A program made the position numbers and the translations under genes. Shown here piece by piece: positions 1-7,430 of a stretch of DNA of 64,000 nucleotides. Position 1 is the first letter of the stretch. Each line of letters starts with the position of its first letter. A model generated the notes under the pieces. It had not been told where the DNA came from, ran no database searches, and worked only from the letters and a program-made list of their open reading frames with translations. Source of the stretch: Janthinobacterium sp. J1-1 (lineage in GTDB: Bacteria; Pseudomonadota; Gammaproteobacteria; Burkholderiales; Burkholderiaceae_D); the NCBI RefSeq assembly GCF_030944405.1, contig NZ_CP132339.1:62001-126000 (forward strand), read 5' to 3'.

Positions 1-286
1 GTTTCGGCCAGGAATACAGATACAGCTTTTGATATCCGGCGCGGTGCAATTCGCGCACCATGGCCATCAGGCGCGCATGCGGCATGCGGTCCGGCGGCGC
101 GCGGCGAAAGCGGATCGCTTCGCCATCGGCAAATTCGACGTCATCGGTGGACAGGTTCAGGTCCAGGGTGCGCGCTTCGCTGCCGAAACGCGCGGCGATC
201 CAGCCGGTCAGCAAGTTGACGGACGTGATCACGCCATAACCGCGATGGCGGTGAAAAATGACGGTGCCGGGAGCAAGCGCTTTCAT
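1..286 (-). CDS. Conserved hypothetical protein, 3' end cut by the window edge
   Basis: Reading leftward from an ATG at 284-286, an open frame of 95 codons runs to base 1 without a stop, so the C-terminus lies outside the window. The visible part begins MKALAPGTVIFHRHRGYG and continues as a small soluble-looking domain with alternating hydrophobic residues, then a basic stretch rich in Arg and His near the edge. Codon use looks like that of neighbouring genes, and the overlapping frames are plainly less gene-like. It is divergent from the asparaginase-like gene at 437, with about 150 bases between them. I do not recognise the family and assign no function. Confidence 0.55.
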   Translation of the reverse strand, partial: MKALAPGTVIFHRHRGYGVITSVNLLTGWIAARFGSEARTLDLNLSTDDVEFADGEAIRFRRAPPDRMPHARLMAMVRELHRAGYQKLYLYSWPK

Positions 287-436
287 GGGGAATCATCAAG
301 CCGGAGCGGGAGCAAAGAAGCAAGTGTACCCACAGATGGCCGAATTTTCCAGATGCGGGTCAACAAGCTTACTCGCCCAGGCATCGCCATTCACGCTATC
401 ATGCGCGTCATTCTCCACTGACATCGTGACCACATC

Positions 437-922
437 ATGACCTTGCGCATCCTCGCCACCGGCGGCACTTTCGACAAGCATTACAATGAATTGAACGGCA
501 CCCTGGGTTTTTCCGACAGTCATTTGCCGGCCGCCATCGCGCGCGCGCGCATGACGGCGCCGGTGGCGCTGGAGCAACTGCCGCTGCTCGACTCGCTCGA
601 CATGCAGGATGCCGACCGCCAGCGCGTGCTGGCCTCGTGCCGCGCGGCGCATGAAAAAGCCATCGTCATCATCCACGGCACCGACACCATGCGCGAAACG
701 GCACAGGTGCTGGGCGCGGCGCAGTTGCAGCAGACCATTATCCTGACGGGCGCCATGATTCCGTATGAAATCGCCAACTCCGACGCCCTGTTCAACCTGG
801 GCTTTGCCTGCGGCGTGGCGCAGGCTCTGCCGGCCGGCGTCTACGTGGCGATGAACGGACAGATCTTTGCCTGGGACAATGTGCAGAAGAACCGCGCCGC
901 CGGCGTGTTCCAGCCCTTGTAA
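437..922 (+). CDS. Single-domain asparaginase-like protein
   Basis: The 161-residue protein matches only the N-terminal catalytic domain of type I/II L-asparaginases, which are normally about 330 residues. The residues that carry chemistry in the family are visible: Thr11 in the ATGGTFDK motif, Thr82-Asp83 in HGTDTM, and a lysine (Lys151) in the segment matching the family's VTK motif. The usual C-terminal domain, which completes the active site across the dimer, is absent. The gene ends cleanly at a stop followed by a strong terminator, so this is not an obvious frameshift. Asparagine hydrolysis is therefore possible but unproven; a divergent amidohydrolase activity or a partner-dependent enzyme is an alternative. 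No signal peptide is visible. Confidence 0.8.
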   Translation: MTLRILATGGTFDKHYNELNGTLGFSDSHLPAAIARARMTAPVALEQLPLLDSLDMQDADRQRVLASCRAAHEKAIVIIHGTDTMRETAQVLGAAQLQQTIILTGAMIPYEIANSDALFNLGFACGVAQALPAGVYVAMNGQIFAWDNVQKNRAAGVFQPL

Positions 923-941
923 GCGCTGTCTCATCCAGCAC

Positions 942-969
942 AAAAAAAGGAGCCGCGGCTCCTTTTTTT
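942..969. terminator. Bidirectional rho-independent terminator
   Basis: A perfect inverted repeat (AAAGGAGCC, GCG centre, GGCTCCTTT) flanked by A-tracts on the left and T-tracts on the right lies between the convergent asparaginase-like gene and rdgC, so it can end transcription from both sides. Confidence 0.9.
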
Positions 970-991
970 ACGCTAACGGTAACGGCAACGC

Positions 992-1888
992 TTACGCCGT
1001 CGCTTCGCCGCCCAGTGCTTCGACCACGTCGGCCATCAGTTTGCTCAGCTCGCCCGTCATCAGCATCATGTCGCCGTCGAAACGTTCTTCGTCGTTCTTG
1101 GTGCTCGATTCGGTTTCCTTGATCACGTCGAGCGGCTTGATGCTTTTGATCGCCAGCGATTCCGTCAGCACGAACGAGATCTTGTCGTTCCACGTCATGG
1201 CCAGGCGCGTGCACTGCTTGCCGGCCGCGATATGGCGGCGCACGTCGTCCGCTTCCAGGGTGTGGCGCACATAGCGCACGGTGGCCTTGCTCTCGCCGGT
1301 GGCGCGCAATTCCGTATCCATGTCGACCGTAAAGCCGGCCGGCGCATCGTCGGCCTGCAGCCATTCCGTCATCACCGCCACCGGCGAACGCTGCACGCGC
1401 AGGCTTTCCAGCGGCAATTTGTCGACGGCCTTGAGCAGCAATTTGATCACTTCGTCGGCTTTCGCCGGGCTGGCCGCATCGACCACCAGCCAGCCATTGA
1501 CCGGGTCGATCCAGGTCCACACATTGCTGCGGATGCTGAAGGCGCGCGGCAGCAGTTCGTCGGCCACGCGCTCTTTCAGTTCCTTCATGGCTTTCTTGCC
1601 CGGGGCAAAGCCTTGCGCTTCTTCCATTTCAGCGGCGCGGGCCTTGGCGACCTGGTTGATGACGGTGGCCGGCAGCAGTTTCTTTTCCGTGCCCAGCAGG
1701 ATCAGCATCTGTTTGTTGACCACGTGGACCAGGCCGCCGTTCGGGCGTGGCGTATCCCAGCCCTGGCGCATCAGGTCCATGCTGGTGGCCGGCGTAAATT
1801 TGTTCGAGGACAGTGCCTCTTCCAGCTGTTCTGGCGTGTAAGCCCACGGTGCGGGCAGGCGGTAAATCTGAAGATTCTTGAACCACAT
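992..1888 (-). CDS. rdgC: Recombination-associated protein RdgC
   Basis: The 298-residue protein starts [11 protein letters not shown], the characteristic RdgC N-terminus, and has the usual family length. RdgC forms a ring-shaped dimer that binds double-stranded DNA without sequence preference and restrains RecA filament function; it acts in the cytoplasm on the nucleoid. In E. coli it matters when replication restart is impaired, which fits a chromosome that also carries priA (32.3 kb) and a Rep-type helicase (27 kb) nearby. It is transcribed leftward as a single gene and ends at the shared terminator at 942-969. The ATG at 1886-1888 is preceded by GGAAG about nine bases upstream. Confidence 0.95.
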   Translation of the reverse strand: MWFKNLQIYRLPAPWAYTPEQLEEALSSNKFTPATSMDLMRQGWDTPRPNGGLVHVVNKQMLILLGTEKKLLPATVINQVAKARAAEMEEAQGFAPGKKAMKELKERVADELLPRAFSIRSNVWTWIDPVNGWLVVDAASPAKADEVIKLLLKAVDKLPLESLRVQRSPVAVMTEWLQADDAPAGFTVDMDTELRATGESKATVRYVRHTLEADDVRRHIAAGKQCTRLAMTWNDKISFVLTESLAIKSIKPLDVIKETESSTKNDEERFDGDMMLMTGELSKLMADVVEALGGEATA

Positions 1889-2005
1889 AGTTTTTGTCTT
1901 CCGGTTGTTTCGTTGGAGCTAATAGGATGCCATTCTACACTTTCGACCCGGCGCTGCGGTCAAACGAGAGTCCGGTGTTTTGCTGGTAATACAGGGGTGC
2001 CGGCG

Positions 2006-3247
2006 CTACAGGGCGGGGAACAGCTCGGCCTGGGCCGGCGTCTGCCGGGCTGCCTGGGACGGGTCGCACAGGGTGGAAATGCGCACCCCCAGCAGGCGGA
2101 TTTTCTTTTCGAACGGCACCCGCCGCAGGCAGTCGCGGGTGGCGCGCAGGATCGCCGCCGCGTCCGCCGTGGCGCTGGGCAAGGTGATATCGCGCGTGAC
2201 CGTACTGAAATCTTCGAAGCGCAATTTGATGCCCACCGTGCGCCCGACCAGCGCCTGCTTGTCGAGGTCGCCCGCCACCCGCGTGCACAGGCTTTCCAGT
2301 TTCTCCGACAGCACGGCGCGGTCGCGCACCACCTGCAGGTCGCGCTCGAACGTGGTTTCGCGGCTGACCGACTTGGTTTCGCGGCTGGTCTGCACCGGGC
2401 GGTCATCGATGCCCAGCGCCGCCTGGTGCAGCCAGCCCGTATACACATCGCCAAACTGGGTGCGCAGCGTGGCCAGATCAGCCTGCGCCAGTTCGCCGAT
2501 GGTGACTATCCCCATCGCCTCGAGCTTGGCGGTGGCTTTCGGGCCGATGCCGTTGATCTTTTTGGCCGGCAAGGGCCACACGCGGCTTTCCAGATCCTGC
2601 GGATGCAAGATCGTCAGCCCGTCCGGCTTTTCCAGGTCGGAACAGATTTTTGCCAGCAATTTGTTCGGCGCGAGACCAATCGAGCACGACAGGCCGGTGG
2701 CCTCGGACACGGCCGCTTTCAGCCTGGCCGCAAACGCCGGCGCGTCTTCGCCATGTTCGGTCAGGTCGATATAGATTTCATCGATGCCGACGTTCTGGAT
2801 CACCGGCGCCAGGTTCGCCACCGCCTGCTTGAAGCGGGCCGAATACTCGCGGTAGGCCTCGAAGTCGGCCGGCAGCAAGATGCTGTCGGGCGCCAGCTTG
2901 GCCGCCTTCATGATGCCCATCGCCGAAAACACGCCAAACGCGCGCGCCGCATAGGTCGAGGTGGTGACCACGCCGCGCCCCACGTAATCGCGCATGCGGG
3001 CGTACTGGCGCGTGCCGTCCGCCTGCAAGACCGGCTGCTGCAGGCGCCCGCCGCCGATGACGACGGCTTCGCCGCGCAGTTCCGGATATTTCAGCAGTTC
3101 CACGGAGGCGAAAAAGGCGTCCATATCCAGGTGCGCGATCCAGCGGCGCGCGGAGGATGTTTCAGAGAGTGGCGGAGCAGATGCGGTCAAGGACACCTCG
3201 CGGCGGTTGGGCCTGCCGCGGCACGATGGCGGCAAGATACTGTTCAT
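2006..3247 (-). CDS. dinB: DNA polymerase IV (Y-family translesion polymerase)
   Basis: Error-prone translesion polymerase. The catalytic metal site is visible as DMDAFFASVE near the N-terminus and as GIDEIYIDLT, the counterpart of the family SxDEAYxD motif; a helix-hairpin-helix region (INGIGPKATAKL) and a little-finger domain follow. Family members begin only a few residues before the DMD motif, whereas the ATG at 3245-3247 adds about 35 residues rich in Pro, Arg and Ser. A LexA-type box at 3238-3257 covers this ATG, which suggests that the real start may be downstream, for example a GTG at 3194-3196. The family assignment is certain; the start is not. The gene is divergent from the S9 peptidase gene. 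Confidence 0.93.
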   Translation of the reverse strand: MNSILPPSCRGRPNRREVSLTASAPPLSETSSARRWIAHLDMDAFFASVELLKYPELRGEAVVIGGGRLQQPVLQADGTRQYARMRDYVGRGVVTTSTYAARAFGVFSAMGIMKAAKLAPDSILLPADFEAYREYSARFKQAVANLAPVIQNVGIDEIYIDLTEHGEDAPAFAARLKAAVSEATGLSCSIGLAPNKLLAKICSDLEKPDGLTILHPQDLESRVWPLPAKKINGIGPKATAKLEAMGIVTIGELAQADLATLRTQFGDVYTGWLHQAALGIDDRPVQTSRETKSVSRETTFERDLQVVRDRAVLSEKLESLCTRVAGDLDKQALVGRTVGIKLRFEDFSTVTRDITLPSATADAAAILRATRDCLRRVPFEKKIRLLGVRISTLCDPSQAARQTPAQAELFPAL

Positions 3248-3257
3248 GCATACAGTA
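3238..3257. promoter_or_regulatory. LexA (SOS) box at dinB
   Basis: TACTGT-N8-ACAGTA reproduces both six-base arms of the E. coli SOS consensus, with the core CTGT-N8-ACAG at 3240-3255. It overlaps the upstream-most plausible dinB ATG (3245-3247). dinB is a classical SOS gene, so functional assignment is strong. The site lies about 110 bases upstream of the divergent peptidase start at 3366. Confidence 0.88.
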
Positions 3258-3365
3258 TTACCCGAAACGGCAATTCTGGCAAGTTGAAACGGGCCGGCAA
3301 GATCAGCGGTTGCATTTCTGAGTAGCAAGAATAGAATCTTGCCACAACACTACAAAGGAGTTGCC

Positions 3366-5522
3366 TTGTCTCGCCTATCACGCTATTCACACACCGTCCG
3401 CCTGGCCATGAGCCTGCCGGCCCTGCTGCTGTCCACCCTGGCGCCACTGGCGACGGCGGCCGACGCTGCTGCACCCGTTGCCCCCATCGCCGCCAAGTCT
3501 GCCTGGCAGGAAACCCGCCACGGCACTGTCGTGACCGACGACTACCGCTGGCTGCAAAAAAAGACCGATCCCGCCGTGATCGATTACCTGAATGCGGAAA
3601 ACGCCTACACGGCCGCCGTGACGGCCCCGATACAGCCGTTGGCCGACAAGCTGTTCGGCGAGATCAAGGGCCGCATGCAGGAAGTGGATCTGTCCGTGCC
3701 TGTACGCATGGGCAATTTTTACTATTACACGCGCACCGAAGCGGGCAAGCAATATCCGATCAACTGCCGCCGCCCGCTTGGCACCAACGGCGCGTATGAC
3801 GCGCAAGCGGCAGAGGAAATCCTGCTGGACCAGAACCAGCTGGCCGAAGGCCACACCTTCTTTTCGGTGCGCGCATTCGCCGTCAGCCCGAATGAACAGT
3901 TGCTGGCCTACACCACCGATACCACCGGCTTTCGCCAGTACGAGCTGCACATCAAGGATCTGAACACCGGCAAGCTGCTCAGTGACACCATGCCGCGCGT
4001 CACCTCGCTGGCCTGGGCGGCCAACAACGCCACGCTGATGCTGGTACAGGAAGACGCCACCACCAAGCGTTCGGACCGGCTGTTCCGCCTGGACCTGGGC
4101 GGCGCGCCGCAGCAGGTGTACCACGAGGCGATCGAGCAATTTTCCATCAGCATCAACCGCACGCAGGACAAGCAGTTTTTTGTTTTGCGCGCCGGCAGCA
4201 CCGATACCAGCGACGTGCGCCTGCTGTCCACGGCCACGCCCGACGGCCAATTCCAGCTGGTATTGCCACGCGAAAAAGGCCACCGCTACAGCGTCGAGCA
4301 CCGCGACGGCCAGTTGTATATTCTGACCAACAAGGACGCGAAAAACTTCCGCATCGTCAGCGCGCCGCTGAGCACCCCGCAGCCGAAGCACTGGCGTCCG
4401 CTGGTGCCGCACGACAAGGACGCCGTCATCAAGTCGCTCGATGTGTTCCAGGATTACCTAGTGGTGATGGAAAAGGCGCGCGCCCTGAACCGCGCCCGTA
4501 TTTATGACTTCAAGAGCAAGCAGTGGAAGACCGTCAAATTCGACGACCCGGTCTACCTGGCCAACGCGGCCGGCACGCCGGAATTCAATGCGACCCACTA
4601 TCGCATGTCGTACCAGTCGCCGATCACGCCGCCGACCGTCATCGACGTCAACATGAAGGACGGCCAGCGCACGGTGCTGAAACAGCAGGAAATCGTCGGC
4701 GGCTATGACGCCAGCCACTATGCCACCGAGCGTTTGTGGGTCAAGGCGCGCGACGGCGTGCAGGTGCCGCTGTGGATCGTCTACAAGAAGGGCGTCAAAC
4801 GCGACGGCTCGGCGCCGCTGCTGCTGTATTCGTATGGTTCCTACGGCATCTCGACGGAAGCGAGCTTTGCCATCAGCCGCATCAGCCTGCTGGAGCGGGG
4901 CGTGATCTATGCCCAGGCGCATATCCGTGGCGGCACCGACATGGGCGAAGCCTGGCATGAAGACGGCATGCTGATGAAGAAGAAAAACACCTTCAATGAC
5001 TTCATCGACAGCGCCGACTACCTGGTGCGCGAAAAATGGACCAGCCCGAACCGGCTGATCATCCAGGGCGGCAGCGCCGGCGGCCTGCTGATGGGCGCGG
5101 TCGTCAACCTGCGCCCCGAACTGTTCCACGCGGTGTACGCGGCGGTGCCGTTTGTCGACGTGATGAACACCATGATGGACGCCAGCCTGCCGCTCACCAC
5201 CGGCGAATACCTGGAATGGGGCGACCCGAACCAGAAGGCGGCCTACGACTACATGCTCAGCTATTCGCCGTATGACAATATCGCCCGCAAGGCTTATCCG
5301 GCGATGCTGGTGACCACCGGCCTCAACGACAGCCAGGTGATGTACTGGGAGCCGGCCAAGTATGTGGCCAAGCTGCGCGCCTATAAAACGGACAGCAACC
5401 CGCTGCTGCTGAAAACCAATATGGGCGCCGGCCATGGCGGCGCCTCGGGCCGCTATGACGCCATCAAGGAAAACGCCTTCAACATGGCCTGGATGCTGTC
5501 GCAATGGGAGATCAAGGAATAA
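3366..5522 (+). CDS. Exported prolyl oligopeptidase family (S9A, oligopeptidase B-like) serine peptidase
   Basis: The start is taken as TTG 3366-3368 because AAAGGAG lies five bases upstream (3354-3360); it gives a 718-residue protein. Residues 1-32 form a signal peptide (basic start, LPALLLSTLAPLATA), so the enzyme is predicted to be periplasmic. A beta-propeller-like region follows, then an alpha/beta hydrolase domain with the catalytic triad Ser570 (GGSAGG), Asp655 (GLNDSQV) and His690 (GAGHGG), spaced as in S9 peptidases. The segment RGGTDMGEAWHEDG corresponds to the oligopeptidase B signature but is divergent, so specificity for basic residues should not be assumed. It probably trims short peptides. 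It is followed by the tRNA units. Confidence 0.9.
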   Translation: MSRLSRYSHTVRLAMSLPALLLSTLAPLATAADAAAPVAPIAAKSAWQETRHGTVVTDDYRWLQKKTDPAVIDYLNAENAYTAAVTAPIQPLADKLFGEIKGRMQEVDLSVPVRMGNFYYYTRTEAGKQYPINCRRPLGTNGAYDAQAAEEILLDQNQLAEGHTFFSVRAFAVSPNEQLLAYTTDTTGFRQYELHIKDLNTGKLLSDTMPRVTSLAWAANNATLMLVQEDATTKRSDRLFRLDLGGAPQQVYHEAIEQFSISINRTQDKQFFVLRAGSTDTSDVRLLSTATPDGQFQLVLPREKGHRYSVEHRDGQLYILTNKDAKNFRIVSAPLSTPQPKHWRPLVPHDKDAVIKSLDVFQDYLVVMEKARALNRARIYDFKSKQWKTVKFDDPVYLANAAGTPEFNATHYRMSYQSPITPPTVIDVNMKDGQRTVLKQQEIVGGYDASHYATERLWVKARDGVQVPLWIVYKKGVKRDGSAPLLLYSYGSYGISTEASFAISRISLLERGVIYAQAHIRGGTDMGEAWHEDGMLMKKKNTFNDFIDSADYLVREKWTSPNRLIIQGGSAGGLLMGAVVNLRPELFHAVYAAVPFVDVMNTMMDASLPLTTGEYLEWGDPNQKAAYDYMLSYSPYDNIARKAYPAMLVTTGLNDSQVMYWEPAKYVAKLRAYKTDSNPLLLKTNMGAGHGGASGRYDAIKENAFNMAWMLSQWEIKE

Positions 5523-5536
5523 TTTGAAAAAAGCGC

Positions 5537-5565
5537 TTGCAACAGGATTTTTGCCATCCTATAAT
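5537..5565 (+). promoter_or_regulatory. Promoter of the first tRNAVal-tRNAAsp unit
   Basis: TTGCAA (5537-5542) and a perfect TATAAT (5560-5565) are separated by 17 bases. A GC-rich discriminator (GCGCC) follows, as is usual for stable-RNA promoters under stringent control. A conserved leader with a small GACGT/ACGTC stem lies between promoter and tRNA. Confidence 0.85.
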
Positions 5566-5625
5566 AGCGCCTCTTCCAGACGTGGTGACAAACGTCGGGA
5601 TGGTTTTCTGAGACAAGCAAGCTTT

Positions 5626-5701
5626 GGGTGCTTAGCTCAGTTGGTAGAGCGGCGCCCTTACAAGGCGTAGGTCGGGAGTTCGAGCCTCTCAGCACCCACC
5701 A
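5626..5701 (+). tRNA. tRNA-Val (anticodon UAC), copy 1
   Basis: A 76-base cloverleaf with acceptor arm GGGTGCT/AGCACCC (5626-5632 with 5691-5697), D-arm sequence AGCTCAGTTGGTAGAGC, anticodon loop with TAC, T-arm with GTTCGAGCC, and an encoded 3' ACCA ending at 5701. It delivers valine to GUA and, by wobble or modification, GUG/GUU codons. It is co-transcribed with the following tRNAAsp. Confidence 0.97.
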
Positions 5702-5755
5702 AATCAGAAAACTGTCCAGTGCTTCATGGATCAGCAACACAGATCATACGAGCTT

Positions 5756-5832
5756 GGAGTGGTAGTTCAGTTGGTTAGAATACCGGCCTGTCACGTCGGG
5801 GGTCGCGGGTTCGAGTCCCGTCCGCTCCGCCA
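5756..5832 (+). tRNA. tRNA-Asp (anticodon GUC), copy 1
   Basis: A 77-base cloverleaf with acceptor arm GGAGTGG/CCGCTCC (5756-5762 with 5822-5828, one G-U pair), anticodon loop CTGTCAC giving GUC, T-loop GGTTCGAGTCC, discriminator G and encoded CCA to 5832. It decodes GAC/GAU. It lies 54 bases after tRNAVal in the same unit. Confidence 0.97.
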
Positions 5833-5840
5833 ATAAAAGA

Positions 5841-5873
5841 AAAGCCCTTTGGTTCTCTGAACCGAAGGGCTTT
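5841..5873 (+). terminator. Terminator of tRNA unit 1
   Basis: The stem AAAGCCCTT/GAAGGGCTTT, extended by GGTT/AACC, closes a short loop and ends in a T-run, just after the tRNAAsp CCA. The same sequence ends the second unit. Confidence 0.9.
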
Positions 5874-5934
5874 TCCCATTTCCGCGCCAGAAAATCATCC
5901 CCATTTATTGCCTGAAAAAATTTTGCATTTTTAG

Positions 5935-5964
5935 TTGCACAAGCGGGAATCTGCCCTCTATAAT
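5935..5964 (+). promoter_or_regulatory. Promoter of the second tRNAVal-tRNAAsp unit
   Basis: TTGCAC (5935-5940) and TATAAT (5959-5964) are separated by 18 bases. The -35 region and upstream DNA differ from copy 1, so the duplicated block begins at about the -10 element and the two units have distinct upstream control regions. Confidence 0.82.
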
Positions 5965-6016
5965 AGTGCCTCTTCCAGACGTGGTGACAAACGTCGGGAT
6001 AGTTTTCTGGGTATGC

Positions 6017-6092
6017 GGGTGCTTAGCTCAGTTGGTAGAGCGGCGCCCTTACAAGGCGTAGGTCGGGAGTTCGAGCCTCTCAGCACCCACCA
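6017..6092 (+). tRNA. tRNA-Val (anticodon UAC), copy 2
   Basis: The sequence is the same as that at 5626-5701, including the TAC anticodon and the encoded CCA. Nine bases before it (6001-6009, AGTTTTCTG) are exactly complementary to nine bases shortly after it (6097-6105), so the precursor can form a stem that brackets the tRNA. Confidence 0.97.
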
Positions 6093-6147
6093 AAATCAGA
6101 AAACTGTCCAGTGCTTCATGGATCAGCAACACAGATCATACGAGCTT

Positions 6148-6224
6148 GGAGTGGTAGTTCAGTTGGTTAGAATACCGGCCTGTCACGTCGGGGGTCGCGG
6201 GTTCGAGTCCCGTCCGCTCCGCCA
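6148..6224 (+). tRNA. tRNA-Asp (anticodon GUC), copy 2
   Basis: The sequence is the same as that at 5756-5832, with GTC anticodon, G discriminator and encoded CCA. It is followed by the second terminator. Confidence 0.97.
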
Positions 6225-6232
6225 ATAAAAGA

Positions 6233-6265
6233 AAAGCCCTTTGGTTCTCTGAACCGAAGGGCTTT
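6233..6265 (+). terminator. Terminator of tRNA unit 2
   Basis: It is identical in sequence to the hairpin at 5841-5873, with an AAGCCC/GGGCTT stem and a T-run. Confidence 0.9.
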
Positions 6266-6326
6266 TCCCATTTCAGCTCAGCAAATGCACTAGAATCAGC
6301 GCTGTCCCTCACTCCCCTCTGCCCGC

Positions 6327-7430
6327 ATGCGCTTGCCCAGCAGCACACATCCCTATATTGCCCTGCGGCTGCGGCTGGCTCATCATGCTTTGCTGCAATT
6401 TGCCGCCAGCCTGGCCAGCTCCATGGAAATCGTCGTGTTCCTGGCCGGGCCCGTCTTGCTGGCGCTGCTGAGCGTCATCGCCCTGCCCGGCTTTCTTGCC
6501 TTGACCCTGCCCTGGCCCGCCGCGCTGGGCCTGCTGTGCGCGCAAAGCCTGCTCACTTGCCTGCCCGCCTGGCTGCTGCGCAAGCGGCTGCTACCCTCGC
6601 CTGTCGCCGCATGGCTGCGCCAGCTGCCCTTGCCGCGCCGCTTGCGCCGGCAAGCCGATATCGCCGTGGCCGGCCTGCTGATGCTGCCACTGGGCATCGC
6701 CTACGCCGTTTCGGCCGGCATCTGGCTGCTGCAGTCGCCGCCCTGGCTGCGCCCGATTGCCGCGTCCGGTATCGCCGCCACCATTTGCGCGTGGCTGCTG
6801 GCCTGGCTATTGTCGAGCTGCATCATGGCGCTGCGCCTGCGCGCGCCACGCCCGGCGCAAAAGGCGCACACGCCAACCATGACAGCCTATGTATATCGCC
6901 GCCCCCGCTGGCCGACCCTGTTCCTGTGGCGCCAGCTGTTCTGGCTGCCGTTCTGGCGCAACGAGAATGTGATTGGCGTCCAGCAAAGCGTGCTGCTGGC
7001 CGGCGCGCTCGCCAGCATGCTGGCCTGGCTGCTGCGCGTGCCGCTGGTGCCGGCGCCGCTACTCGGTTTGCTGGCCAGCGCCAGCCTGATCATTGTGACG
7101 GACCGTGGCGACAAGGCCGTGCGCGAGCAGATCGCCGTGCTGCGTCCATCACTGGACGCCTGGCCCGTGGCCAGCGGCGCCGTGCTCCGCCTGGCCTGCG
7201 CCGCCAGCCTGCTGCCCGCCCTTGCCGTGCTGCTGGGCGCCGCCATGTTGCTGTACTGCCTGGACCCCGCCACCCTGCTGCGCCGCGTCACCAGCGTGTA
7301 TGCCATCACCGCCAGCCTGGCCCTGCTGGCCATCGTCGGCCTGACCCGCCTGACGGCGCGCGGGCGCGTCGTGCTGGTCGCCCTGTCCATCCTTGCCTTG
7401 AGCGCCATCGGAAGCGAATTATGGAATTGA
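6327..7430 (+). CDS. ABC transporter permease-like polytopic membrane protein
   Basis: The 367-residue protein is dominated by Leu/Ala-rich hydrophobic segments (around residues 33-75, 110-135, 140-170, 225-262 and 285-365), implying roughly eight to ten membrane helices joined by short basic loops. No family signature is obvious. Its assignment as a transporter subunit rests on the next gene, an ABC ATPase whose start overlaps this stop by ten bases, showing translational coupling. The ATG at 6327 has no good ribosome-binding site, and an internal ATG at about residue 33 (MEIVVFLAGP) is an alternative. The substrate is unknown. Confidence 0.72.
   Translation: MRLPSSTHPYIALRLRLAHHALLQFAASLASSMEIVVFLAGPVLLALLSVIALPGFLALTLPWPAALGLLCAQSLLTCLPAWLLRKRLLPSPVAAWLRQLPLPRRLRRQADIAVAGLLMLPLGIAYAVSAGIWLLQSPPWLRPIAASGIAATICAWLLAWLLSSCIMALRLRAPRPAQKAHTPTMTAYVYRRPRWPTLFLWRQLFWLPFWRNENVIGVQQSVLLAGALASMLAWLLRVPLVPAPLLGLLASASLIIVTDRGDKAVREQIAVLRPSLDAWPVASGAVLRLACAASLLPALAVLLGAAMLLYCLDPATLLRRVTSVYAITASLALLAIVGLTRLTARGRVVLVALSILALSAIGSELWN

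Larger units (their letters stand above)
5560..5882 (+). repeat. Direct repeat, copy 1: tRNAVal-tRNAAsp transcription unit
   Basis: A block running from the -10 element through leader, tRNAVal, spacer, tRNAAsp and terminator recurs almost unchanged at 5959-6274. Differences are a few bases in the leader, such as the segment just before tRNAVal, and one extra A after the first CCA in copy 2. Confidence 0.95.
5959..6274 (+). repeat. Direct repeat, copy 2: tRNAVal-tRNAAsp transcription unit
   Basis: This is the second copy of the block at 5560-5882, with about 75 bases of unrelated sequence between the two copies. Both tRNAs are unchanged between copies. Confidence 0.95.

Noticed and set aside
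1232..3325. Open frame of nearly 700 codons opposite rdgC and dinB
   Set aside because: High GC makes long antisense frames common; the product is rich in His, Arg, Gln and Ala without domains, and the opposite strand encodes clear rdgC and dinB.
5537..6274. tRNA cluster as an integration site for a mobile element
   Set aside because: No integrase, no attachment-type fragment of a tRNA 3' end and no foreign genes next to it; the repeat is a clean duplication of the whole unit.
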